7,336 nt of DNA, taken from NCBI GenBank assembly GCA_903916775.1, contig CAIWXY010000192.1, positions 1 through 7,336 on the forward strand, read 5' to 3'. This document shows, piece by piece, positions 1 through 5,396 of this stretch (position 1 is its first letter; every line of letters starts with the position of its first letter). The notes beneath the pieces are model-generated. The model made no database searches. It was not told the origin of the DNA and was given only the letters and a program-made list of their open reading frames with translations. Position numbers and translations under genes: made by a program. Source of the DNA: an uncultured Actinomycetes bacterium (GTDB lineage: Bacteria > Actinomycetota > Actinomycetes > Nanopelagicales > Nanopelagicaceae).

Positions 1-638
1 GGAGTTTGGTAGGCAACCTTTGAGCTATGTGCGGCTCCACCAAATGCGTTTGTGAGATCGTCGGTAACGAAATACCCAGCAAGCGTGATGATCTGCCCAA
101 AGAGTTCTGGATGATGCAAGCCGATAATTGCGGCGCCATATCCGCCCATCGAAAATCCAAGGATTGCCCGGTCTGCTGCAGGTCGAATGTCTCCTGCTTC
201 TACTGTGTTGATCACATTGGTAGTGAGCCACGTTTCAATCATGGCTTTGCCATCATAAGAGTCAGCCCACTCTGAATCTATATGTGTCTTTGCATTGCCA
301 TCTGGAAAGACGGCAATAAATGGTTTTCCATACTTTTCGAATGCTTCTTGCTGAGGCGCAAGTACTCCGCCCATGATGCCATTTGGTGTTCCAGGCCAAC
401 CGTGCAGCATATAGACAACAGGAAGCGTTGCTATGGTGCCGGGTTGAACTGCAGGTGTCCAGACGTAGACATCGCGGATCGGAAAGTCTTTCTCTGGGCT
501 TGGAATCTTTAATTCGACAAGAGTTGCTTTGGGAGTTGGGGAGATAGTGGTCTGAGCGTTTACCGAGGTTGTGGCGATAAGGGCCCCGACAAGTGGCGCC
601 GCGATAGCTATTCGAACCAAGAACCGGACGCTTCTCAC
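1..638 (-). CDS. Secreted alpha/beta-hydrolase esterase (partial, 3' end beyond left edge)
   Basis: The reading frame is open from a GTG at 636-638 to the left edge (212 codons) and is cut off there. An in-frame TAG lies four codons upstream of the GTG with no other start between, so GTG is the earliest possible start. Residues 1-28 form a signal peptide: basic MRSVRFLVR, an Ala/Leu/Val core, and a likely cut after SVNA. The mature part reads like the esterase/antigen-85 family (Pfam Esterase, PF00756): the oxyanion-hole strand VVYMLHGWPG at about 75-84, FPDGN at 111-115, and the nucleophile elbow GFSMGG at 161-166 with Ser163. The catalytic Asp and His would lie beyond the edge. It probably hydrolyses an ester outside the cytoplasmic membrane; the substrate cannot be told. 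It could instead be a depolymerase or acyltransferase of the same fold. Family call is firm, function loose. Confidence 0.85.
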   Translation of the reverse strand, partial: MRSVRFLVRIAIAAPLVGALIATTSVNAQTTISPTPKATLVELKIPSPEKDFPIRDVYVWTPAVQPGTIATLPVVYMLHGWPGTPNGIMGGVLAPQQEAFEKYGKPFIAVFPDGNAKTHIDSEWADSYDGKAMIETWLTTNVINTVEAGDIRPAADRAILGFSMGGYGAAIIGLHHPELFGQIITLAGYFVTDDLTNAFGGAAHSSKVAYQT

Positions 639-644
639 TATCCG

Positions 645-650
645 AGCCTA
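645..650 (-). promoter_or_regulatory. Putative -10 element of the esterase gene (leaderless)
   Basis: On the minus strand the hexamer TAGGCT ends 6 nt before the GTG at 638. It fits the minimal TAnnnT pattern but lacks the TGn extension, so it is the weakest of the seven -10 candidates in the window. It is called mainly because the spacing to the start codon is identical to the others. Confidence 0.35.
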
Positions 651-665
651 ATGGCAATGCGCCAT
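651..665. repeat. Short dyad in the esterase/secreted-protein divergent region
   Basis: A perfect inverted repeat, ATGGC then 5 nt then GCCAT, sits between the two divergent -10 candidates (645-650 minus and 679-684 plus). It covers the expected -35 zone of the rightward gene. It could be a small operator, but arms of 5 bp also occur by chance. Confidence 0.25.
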
Positions 666-675
666 GAGAAAAAGG

Positions 676-684
676 TGCGATAAT
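676..684 (+). promoter_or_regulatory. Extended -10 promoter of the secreted Ala-rich protein gene
   Basis: TGCGATAAT matches the extended -10 pattern TGnTATAAT with one mismatch. The hexamer 679-684 ends 6 nt before the GTG at 691, which puts the transcription start at or beside the start codon. No Shine-Dalgarno sequence fits between them, as expected of a leaderless mRNA. No good -35 is visible, which is normal for extended -10 promoters. Confidence 0.6.
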
Positions 685-690
685 TGAGAT

Positions 691-1146
691 GTGAAAAAGA
701 AGCAGAGTTCTCTCGTTGCCCTTGTTGTGGGTACAACGTTGTGTACTTCTGCTTATCTTTTTACTGCAACATATTCTTCTGCTGATGTGCAGAGCACCCC
801 AACACCATCTTCTTCAGCAACTCCATCAGCAACTGCAACACCAACACAACATCAGAGCGCTTCTAGTCCACGCCGCGCCGCCATAAAGGCCGCGAATCAG
901 GTATATATGCAATCTGCCATAAGTGCTACACAGGGCCGAGATCTTGCCTTAGCGGATGCAACAGCAACACTCAATCAATCACTGGCTGCTGCTGGTAAAG
1001 ATGGTGCCGCTCGCAAGGCTGCGTGGAGTGCATACAAGCTTCAGGTAAGTGCGGTTCGAGAAGCATTTAAGCAAGCGATGGCAGCTGCTAATGATGCGCG
1101 TGCTGCTGCAATATCGGCTGCTCCTGCGCCTTCACCTACCAAGTAA
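691..1146 (+). CDS. Small secreted Ala/Ser/Thr-rich protein, function unknown
   Basis: A 151-residue protein that I do not recognise as a named family. Residues 1-31 look like a signal peptide: MKKKQSS, a hydrophobic stretch, and a possible cut near YSSA. Cys18 is not in a real lipobox (TTLC), so a lipoprotein is unlikely. Residues 32-58 are a disordered Ser/Thr/Pro linker with repeated TPS/ATP units. Residues 60-140 are very Ala-rich with spaced Lys, Arg, Gln and Glu, and are predicted to be long helices, possibly a helical hairpin; the tail is Pro-rich (APAPSPTK). Such linker-plus-helix proteins are common among exported proteins of freshwater actinobacteria and may be cell-surface or wall-associated; that role is inference. 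GTG is chosen because an extended -10 sits exactly 6 nt upstream and the ATG two bases earlier runs straight into TGA. It is divergent from the esterase and convergent with trhO. Confidence 0.75.
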   Translation: MKKKQSSLVALVVGTTLCTSAYLFTATYSSADVQSTPTPSSSATPSATATPTQHQSASSPRRAAIKAANQVYMQSAISATQGRDLALADATATLNQSLAAAGKDGAARKAAWSAYKLQVSAVREAFKQAMAAANDARAAAISAAPAPSPTK

Positions 1147-1160
1147 ATTAAAGGAAAAAA

Positions 1161-2084
1161 CTAGCCAACCATCTCGCGGTCTATCGCAATGTCACTATGC
1201 GTGCATGCCCGATTAGCTTCGATTGAGCTACAAGGTTCGCAGAGTAAAATTAAGCTGTGACAGGTTACGGTCGCACAGTTATAGAACTGCTTGGTCGGAC
1301 TCTCGCATTGTTCACACTCGCCAATTGTTTTGGTCTCATCACTAAAGTCGATAGTCATGCGAGCATCGAAGGTGTACAGCGAACCTTCCCACAAACTATC
1401 ATCACCAAATTTATTTCCATAGCGAACAATGCCGCCATCAATTTGATACACCTCTTGGAAGCCACGCTTGACCATGACTGCTGAGAGAATTTCACAACGA
1501 ATTCCACCCGTGCAGTATGTAACGATCGGCTTATCTTTTAGATGGTCGTACTTGCCAGATTCAATCTCGCCGATGAAATCACGGCTACTCTCGACATCTG
1601 GAACCAGAGCATTTTTGAACTTACCGATCTTGGCTTCAAATGCATTTCTTCCATCAAAAAATACAACGTCATCGCCTCGTTCTTCTACGAGCTTATCCAC
1701 GGCCCATGGCTTGAGATGAACTCCGCCATTGACGACTCCATTCTCATCAACCTCAACCTCGTGCGGAGCGCCGAAAGCCACAAGCTCGGGTTTCACTTTG
1801 ATACTTAAGCGAGGAAATTCATCGCCCGTTCCATCAGACCACTTAAAATCAATCTTCTTAAATCCTGGGTATTTCTTGGTCGCGCTGACATATTTTTTGA
1901 GAGCACTCATGTCACCGCCGAGGGTCCCATTGATCCCACTCTTGGCAATAATTACTCGCCCCTTGAGCCCGAGGCTCGATGCAAGTTGTTGCTGCCACAT
2001 CATAATCGCCTCTGGATCATGCAACGGGGTGAAGCCGTAGTAGAGAATTACTTTTTGTAGCTCACCATTGATCCGAGTTTCCAT
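1161..2084 (-). CDS. trhO: tRNA uridine(34) hydroxylase, rhodanese family
   Basis: This 307-residue protein matches TrhO (YceA family) in length and order. TrhO carries out oxygen-dependent hydroxylation of uridine 34 in certain tRNAs to 5-hydroxyuridine, a wobble modification made in the cytoplasm. Visible parts: an N-terminal ferredoxin-like domain (about 10-105) with the family stretch AKSGINGTLGG at 47-57, then a rhodanese domain (about 125-235) with FFDGRNAFE at 142-150 and the active loop CTGGIRCE at 191-198, in which Cys191 is the expected catalytic cysteine. The tail (255-296) is Cys-rich: C257/C260, C270, C275, C282/C285, C294 and H296, which would suit one or two structural zinc sites. 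The ATG is supported by a -10-like TAGAAT 6 nt upstream. It lies 16 bp downstream of crtYd on the same strand, so read-through from the crt genes is possible as well. Confidence 0.93.
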   Translation of the reverse strand: METRINGELQKVILYYGFTPLHDPEAIMMWQQQLASSLGLKGRVIIAKSGINGTLGGDMSALKKYVSATKKYPGFKKIDFKWSDGTGDEFPRLSIKVKPELVAFGAPHEVEVDENGVVNGGVHLKPWAVDKLVEERGDDVVFFDGRNAFEAKIGKFKNALVPDVESSRDFIGEIESGKYDHLKDKPIVTYCTGGIRCEILSAVMVKRGFQEVYQIDGGIVRYGNKFGDDSLWEGSLYTFDARMTIDFSDETKTIGECEQCESPTKQFYNCATVTCHSLILLCEPCSSIEANRACTHSDIAIDREMVG

Positions 2085-2090
2085 GCCCTA

Positions 2091-2099
2091 ATTCTAACG
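2091..2099 (-). promoter_or_regulatory. Putative -10 element of trhO (leaderless)
   Basis: On the minus strand TAGAAT (2096-2091) matches TATAAT in five of six positions, and a G two bases before it gives half of the TGn extension. It ends 6 nt before the trhO ATG at 2084 and fills the 16-bp gap after crtYd. trhO may therefore start its own leaderless transcript although it lies directly behind crtYcYd. Confidence 0.5.
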
Positions 2100-2100
2100 A

Positions 2101-2409
2101 TTATTTTTCTGGGCTAAATCCCCGTCGGCCCCAGTAAATCCAGAGCGCAAGGGTGCTCAGGATGAGAGCAAAGCCAAAGAGCAGGTCCTCAAGCGGAGCT
2201 CCCGCTAGACGAGCCCCGAGAATTGTGTGGCTGCTGTACATGACGATATTTCTGGAGGTCAGCCACCAGTTGGTTAGAAGTTGAAAGGGAAGCAGGATTG
2301 CGTAGCTTGTCCAAAACGCTTTACGAGTAACCAATCTGGTTTTCACGATGAATAAATCAAGCGCGAGTGCGAGTGCAAGCGCAGTGAGGGCAAGGGCGGT
2401 GTAGGTCAT
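2101..2409 (-). CDS. crtYd: Lycopene cyclase small subunit, CrtYd type
   Basis: A 102-residue membrane protein with three likely transmembrane helices (about 4-21, 34-50 and 75-93). It matches the CrtYd half of the heterodimeric actinobacterial lycopene cyclase, the same fold as the cyclase half of fungal bifunctional CarRA/CarRP proteins. The diagnostic motif is APLEDLLFGF at 71-80, with Pro72, Glu74 and Asp75 marking the carotenoid cyclase domain. With CrtYc it closes the ends of lycopene into ionone rings; whether beta- or epsilon-rings are made cannot be told from the sequence alone. The first helix is an unusual run of alternating Ala-Leu (residues 5-17). The start ATG overlaps the crtYc stop by 4 bp, which points to translational coupling. 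A G-rich stretch GGGGAG 9 nt upstream may act as ribosome binding site. Confidence 0.9.
   Translation of the reverse strand: MTYTALALTALALALALDLFIVKTRLVTRKAFWTSYAILLPFQLLTNWWLTSRNIVMYSSHTILGARLAGAPLEDLLFGFALILSTLALWIYWGRRGFSPEK
2359..2397 (-). repeat. Ala-Leu dipeptide repeat in the crtYd 5' end
   Basis: Codons 5-17 of crtYd spell ALAL, T, then ALALALAL, with short near-repeats of GAGTGC, AAGCGC and related hexamers on the plus strand. It adds no frameshift. It is a low-complexity segment inside the first membrane helix and a plausible site of slippage between strains. Confidence 0.5.
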
Positions 2410-2759
2410 TGGTGATCACTCCCCAGATCCTTCTCATCCCCAATAATCCAATGAGGTCTGCGCTTTCGTACAGCCTCGATCGTCATGATCGCCGCGATCG
2501 GGACGATGACAAAGAAAAGGTATTCTTCGATTGGAATATGAAAAGGTCCGTGTAGACCGAGTATTTGGGCGGGATCAAAGCTCCACTGTTTGCGTGAGAT
2601 CGCATAGGCATCCCACGCGATAAAAAATAGCGCAGTTGGGGTGATGGTGAGGATGAGGCGATTTATTTGGCGCAGCACTTTAATTTTGAGAAATATTTCT
2701 AGCCAAAATGAACCAAGAATCGTAAATACGAGCATCGCCAGATATCCCGCATGCAACAT
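2406..2759 (-). CDS. crtYc: Lycopene cyclase small subunit, CrtYc type
   Basis: A 117-residue membrane protein with about three transmembrane helices (about 4-24, 34-53 and 79-97). It matches CrtYc, the partner of CrtYd in the heterodimeric lycopene cyclase. The family motif IPIEEYLFF is at 75-83, with Pro76, Glu78 and Glu79 the conserved acidic pair. The C-terminal tail is charged and presumably cytoplasmic. The protein would act in the cytoplasmic membrane on lycopene made by CrtE, CrtB and CrtI, none of which are encoded in this window. The ATG at 2757-2759 is supported by an extended -10 ending exactly 6 nt upstream, with no room for a Shine-Dalgarno sequence. It is first in a crtYc-crtYd unit, with trhO following on the same strand. 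Confidence 0.9.
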   Translation of the reverse strand: MLHAGYLAMLVFTILGSFWLEIFLKIKVLRQINRLILTITPTALFFIAWDAYAISRKQWSFDPAQILGLHGPFHIPIEEYLFFVIVPIAAIMTIEAVRKRRPHWIIGDEKDLGSDHQ

Positions 2760-2765
2760 AGTTGG

Positions 2766-2774
2766 ATTCTGCCA
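2766..2774 (-). promoter_or_regulatory. Extended -10 promoter of crtYc
   Basis: On the minus strand TGGCAGAAT (2774-2766) is TGn followed by CAGAAT, which matches TATAAT in four of six positions. The hexamer ends 6 nt before the crtYc ATG, the same spacing as at the other leaderless starts here. Confidence 0.5.
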
Positions 2775-2786
2775 CGAAACCGGCAG
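2769..2786. repeat. Dyad between the crtYc and DUF1295 promoters
   Basis: CTGCC (2769-2773) and GGCAG (2782-2786) form an inverted repeat around an 8-nt spacer, near the middle of the 48-bp divergent region. The left arm overlaps the crtYc -10 extension. The heptamer GATTCTG also occurs twice, at 2765-2771 and 2788-2794. A shared operator is possible but unproven. Confidence 0.25.
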
Positions 2787-2792
2787 TGATTC

Positions 2793-2801
2793 TGGTTAAA
2801 T
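2793..2801 (+). promoter_or_regulatory. Extended -10 promoter of the DUF1295 gene
   Basis: TGGTTAAAT is TGn followed by TTAAAT, which matches TATAAT in four of six positions. It ends 6 nt before the ATG at 2808. There is no Shine-Dalgarno sequence, in keeping with a leaderless transcript. Confidence 0.45.
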
Positions 2802-2807
2802 TTATGC

Positions 2808-3617
2808 ATGACCGCACTTAGTCTTGTCATCATAATTTGCGCCGCAATCGCTGGCCTTTGCTGGATTCTCTCGCTTATCACGCATGAGCACTCATGGGTC
2901 GACCGGATTTGGTCGATTGCGCCGATTATTTATCTTTGGGTATTTGCCGGGAAAGCCGATTTCCATAATCTGCGCCTCAATGTAATGGCACTTTTAGTCA
3001 CGGCATGGGGACTTCGCCTTACCTTTAATTTTGCGCGAAAAGGTGGTTACAGCGGCATGGAGGATTACCGCTGGGAAGTTCTGCGTAACTCCATGAAGAA
3101 GTGGCAGTTCGCACTCTTCAATATTTTCTTTATTTCGATTTATCAAAATATTCTGATCATGCTTATTGCACTACCTGCATGGAACGCTTATCAGCACCAG
3201 GGTAAGAAATTTGGACCGTGGGATCTCTTCTTTTCAATTGGATTTATTGCACTCCTTATCGGAGAGACGGTTGCGGATCAGCAGCAGTGGAATTTCCAGC
3301 AGGAGAAGAGAGGCATAAAGGAGGCCGGGATAACCCCAAAGGTTAACTTCCTTCAAACTGGCTCATTTAAGTACTCTCGCCACCCAAATTACTTTTACGA
3401 GCAAGCACAATGGTGGGTTCTATTCTTCATTGGCGCAGATTCGGCGGGATCATTTCTGCAGTGGACCCTCGTTGGGCCAGTGCTTCTGACAATTCTCTTT
3501 ATGGGATCTACAAACTTCACCGAGAAGCTCTCGCTGGCGAAATATCCTGAGTATGCGGATTACCAGAGGAGCACCTCTGCCGTAATTCCCTTCGTCAGCA
3601 AGAAGCGCAACGTCTGA
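2808..3617 (+). CDS. DUF1295 membrane protein (steroid 5-alpha-reductase superfamily)
   Basis: A 269-residue integral membrane protein of the DUF1295 (COG3752) family, with about six or seven hydrophobic segments (roughly 4-24, 35-48, 57-73, 103-124, 139-154, 204-222 and 222-235). The C-terminal half carries the superfamily signature YSRHPNYFYEQAQWW at 189-203, followed by FTEKLSLAKYPEYADYQ at 237-253. In relatives such as steroid 5-alpha-reductases and sterol reductases this region binds NADPH, so an NADPH-dependent reduction of a lipid or isoprenoid is plausible; the substrate of bacterial DUF1295 proteins is not known to me. The length is normal for the family. The ATG is supported by the extended -10 6 nt upstream. 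It is divergent from crtYc, so shared regulation with carotenoid synthesis is possible, but that is inference. Confidence 0.88.
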   Translation: MTALSLVIIICAAIAGLCWILSLITHEHSWVDRIWSIAPIIYLWVFAGKADFHNLRLNVMALLVTAWGLRLTFNFARKGGYSGMEDYRWEVLRNSMKKWQFALFNIFFISIYQNILIMLIALPAWNAYQHQGKKFGPWDLFFSIGFIALLIGETVADQQQWNFQQEKRGIKEAGITPKVNFLQTGSFKYSRHPNYFYEQAQWWVLFFIGADSAGSFLQWTLVGPVLLTILFMGSTNFTEKLSLAKYPEYADYQRSTSAVIPFVSKKRNV

Positions 3618-3626
3618 GAAACCAAA

Positions 3627-3646
3627 CTAGTTTAAGTTTCAACTAG
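3627..3646. promoter_or_regulatory. Palindromic operator candidate upstream of the dioxygenase gene
   Basis: A 20-bp imperfect palindrome with arms CTAGTT (3627-3632) and AACTAG (3641-3646); 16 of 20 positions are self-complementary. A second AACTAG at 3625-3630 starts 16 bp before the one at 3641, and AAACTAGTTT at 3624-3633 is itself a perfect palindrome. A flanking GAAAC (3618-3622) pairs with GTTTC (3636-3640). The block covers the expected -35 zone and ends 4 bp before the -10 hexamer, a typical place for a repressor. The size and AT-rich arms would suit a MarR-type regulator, but no regulator gene is in the window. Confidence 0.5.
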
Positions 3647-3647
3647 A

Positions 3648-3656
3648 TGCTATAGT
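3648..3656 (+). promoter_or_regulatory. Extended -10 promoter of the dioxygenase gene
   Basis: TGCTATAGT is TGn plus TATAGT, a five-of-six match to TATAAT and the best promoter in the window. It ends 6 nt before the ATG at 3663, so the transcript should begin at or beside the start codon. The G-rich spacer TTGGGGC is too close to the start to act as a Shine-Dalgarno sequence. Confidence 0.65.
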
Positions 3657-3662
3657 TGGGGC

Positions 3663-4433
3663 ATGTCACTTACGCCAGCCCTCTATATCGGTCACGGTGC
3701 GCCACCATTGTTGGATGATCCAATCTGGAGCGGTCAGCTTGAGAATTGGGCAACCACGCTAGAGAAGCCAAAGGCCATTCTTATTGTGAGTGCGCACTGG
3801 GAATCTGCGCCATTGACTTTGGGCACGACGACAACAGGAACTCCACTTATTTATGACTTTGGCGGATTTGCTCCCAAGTATTACAACCTTCAATATCGCG
3901 CTCCTGGTGCGCCTGAGCTCGCTGCTCGTGTCAAAGCTTTTATCGGACAGCCAGTGACAGAGCAACCCAATCGTGGACTCGATCACGGTGCATATGTACC
4001 GCTCCTGAAGATGTATCCAGATGCAGATATTCCAGTCTTGCAAATGTCGATCCCCACATTTGATCCCGAAAAGCTATTCGCGCTCGGCAAACAGCTAGCC
4101 CCGCTTCGCGAAGAAGGGGTCATGATTATTGGTAGCGGATTCCTAACTCACGGCTTGCCTTTTATTCGCGACTGGAGCATTGATGCAACTCCACCCGGAT
4201 GGTCTGCCGAATTTGATCTCTGGGCTAAGGAAGTACTTGATCGCGGAGCAATCGATGAGCTCATGGATTACAAATCGCGAGCACCTGGTATGCCTTACGC
4301 TCACCCAACTGTTGAACACTTCGCCCCGATTTTTATTACGCTCGGCGCGGCATCGCAAGCTGATGCAGCACCAACAACAACTATTGATGGATATTGGATG
4401 GGACTTTCCAAGCGCTCCTTCCAGGTTGCCTAA
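3663..4433 (+). CDS. Extradiol ring-cleavage dioxygenase, DODA/YgiD (LigB) family
   Basis: A 256-residue protein of the class III (LigB-type) extradiol dioxygenases, in the 4,5-DOPA dioxygenase/YgiD branch. These cytoplasmic metal enzymes open catechol rings with molecular oxygen. Conserved sites are present: GHGAP at 10-14 (His11), SAHWES at 43-48 (His45), GLDHGAYVPL at 105-114 (His108), GSGFLTHG at 157-164 (His163), and HPTVEHFAP at 214-222 (His214 and His219). His11 and His45 plus a C-terminal histidine are the likely metal ligands, with another histidine acting in catalysis. Length and motif order are those of the family. The natural substrate in bacteria is uncertain; DOPA is a test substrate for relatives. 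It starts its own transcript behind a palindromic operator candidate, which suggests induction by a phenolic or quinone-like signal (inference). Confidence 0.92.
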   Translation: MSLTPALYIGHGAPPLLDDPIWSGQLENWATTLEKPKAILIVSAHWESAPLTLGTTTTGTPLIYDFGGFAPKYYNLQYRAPGAPELAARVKAFIGQPVTEQPNRGLDHGAYVPLLKMYPDADIPVLQMSIPTFDPEKLFALGKQLAPLREEGVMIIGSGFLTHGLPFIRDWSIDATPPGWSAEFDLWAKEVLDRGAIDELMDYKSRAPGMPYAHPTVEHFAPIFITLGAASQADAAPTTTIDGYWMGLSKRSFQVA

Positions 4434-4471
4434 TCAATCTTCTTACCAAGCAAGGTGATTACTCCCTCCGT

Positions 4472-4480
4472 TGTTAGACT
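4472..4480 (+). promoter_or_regulatory. Extended -10 promoter of the EamA transporter gene
   Basis: TGTTAGACT is TGn followed by TAGACT, which matches TATAAT in four of six positions. The hexamer (4475-4480) ends 6 nt before the ATG at 4487. No Shine-Dalgarno sequence is visible. Confidence 0.5.
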
Positions 4481-4486
4481 TCCAGA

Positions 4487-5386
4487 ATGGAACAGCAGCG
4501 AAGCAAAAGTTGGCTCCCCGGCTTTATAGCTCTAGGAATTATTTGGGGAAGTTCATTCTTATTTATTAAATGGGGTTTGCTCTCGCTGACTTCACTCGGT
4601 GTTGCATTTCTGCGTTGCAGCATCGGTGGCCTCACCCTTTTGCTCTTCGCACTTCTGACAAAATCCAAGCTCCCCAACAAGGTGATCGAATGGTTTCACA
4701 TCGCCGTCGTGGCGCTCTTCCTCAATGCACTGCCGGGCTTTCTTTTTGCGTATGGCGAGACCCATGTCAGCAGCGTTATGGCAGGGCTTCTCAATGCCAC
4801 AACACCATTGATGACGGTTCTCGTTATTTCTCTCGCTTTTCGTGAACAGCGCGTGAATATCAATCAGGGGATCGGTGTGGCCATTGGTTTCGCTGGAATT
4901 GTGCTGGTCACGGGAGCTTTGACTGGCCTAAGCGCGAACGACTGGCACGGAATTTTCGCACTGCTCGGAGCGACTCTTTGTTATGGAATTTCTATGCCGT
5001 ATTCCAAGAGATTCGTCAGCAAGCTCGATTATTCAGCTACCGCACTTGCTGCTACTCAAGTGAGCTGCGCTGCGATCTTACTGGCACCTTGTGCACTTCT
5101 CGGCGGAATTATTCATGGATCATGGAACAGTAAATCGATCATCGGAATGCTCGCACTCGGAGCAATCGGCACCGGATTTGCCTACATTCTCAACTTCCAC
5201 ACAATCCGTGCAGCCGGTAGCGCAGTGGCAAGCACAGTCACATTTATTACACCAGTGGTTGCAACAATCCTGGGTATCTGGTTGCTCAAAGAGAAATTCT
5301 CGTACACCCAGGTAATTGGCGGCCTTCTCGTCTTTACATCAGCTGCGCTCGTTCAGAAGCGCGTGCAGATTTTTAAGCGTGGCTAG
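4487..5386 (+). CDS. EamA-family DMT-superfamily transporter
   Basis: A 299-residue membrane protein with about ten transmembrane helices arranged as two EamA repeats (about 12-143 and 155-291), the standard drug/metabolite transporter layout. Family marks are GIIWGSSFLFIKWGL at 17-31, GLLNATTPLMTVL at 100-112 near the end of helix 4, and the equivalent TFITPVVATILGIWLLKEK at 252-270 in the second repeat, each followed by an acidic or basic loop. It is most likely a cytoplasmic-membrane exporter of amino acids or other metabolites; the substrate cannot be inferred. The ATG is supported by an extended -10 6 nt upstream. The stop is followed after 10 bp by a broken COG4705-like gene and then phnB, so the three are probably co-transcribed. 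Confidence 0.92.
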   Translation: MEQQRSKSWLPGFIALGIIWGSSFLFIKWGLLSLTSLGVAFLRCSIGGLTLLLFALLTKSKLPNKVIEWFHIAVVALFLNALPGFLFAYGETHVSSVMAGLLNATTPLMTVLVISLAFREQRVNINQGIGVAIGFAGIVLVTGALTGLSANDWHGIFALLGATLCYGISMPYSKRFVSKLDYSATALAATQVSCAAILLAPCALLGGIIHGSWNSKSIIGMLALGAIGTGFAYILNFHTIRAAGSAVASTVTFITPVVATILGIWLLKEKFSYTQVIGGLLVFTSAALVQKRVQIFKRG

Positions 5387-5396
5387 TTATGACTCT

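Noticed and set aside
262..657. A 131-codon open frame on the minus strand over the esterase start
   Set aside because: It lies out of frame with the esterase, which has a clean signal peptide, HGWPG and GFSMGG motifs. The alternative reads as Arg/Ser/Cys-rich shadow sequence.
691..760. Lipoprotein signal in the secreted Ala-rich protein
   Set aside because: The only Cys (residue 18) is preceded by TTL, not a lipobox, and hydrophobic sequence continues after it.
3624..3646. Terminator for the DUF1295 gene formed by the CTAGTT/AACTAG dyad
   Set aside because: The arms are AT-rich, no U-tract follows, and the block sits directly over the next promoter; an operator fits better.
4434..4486. Rho-independent terminator after the dioxygenase gene
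   Set aside because: Only very weak complementarity (AATCA with TGATT) and no T-run follow; not enough to call.
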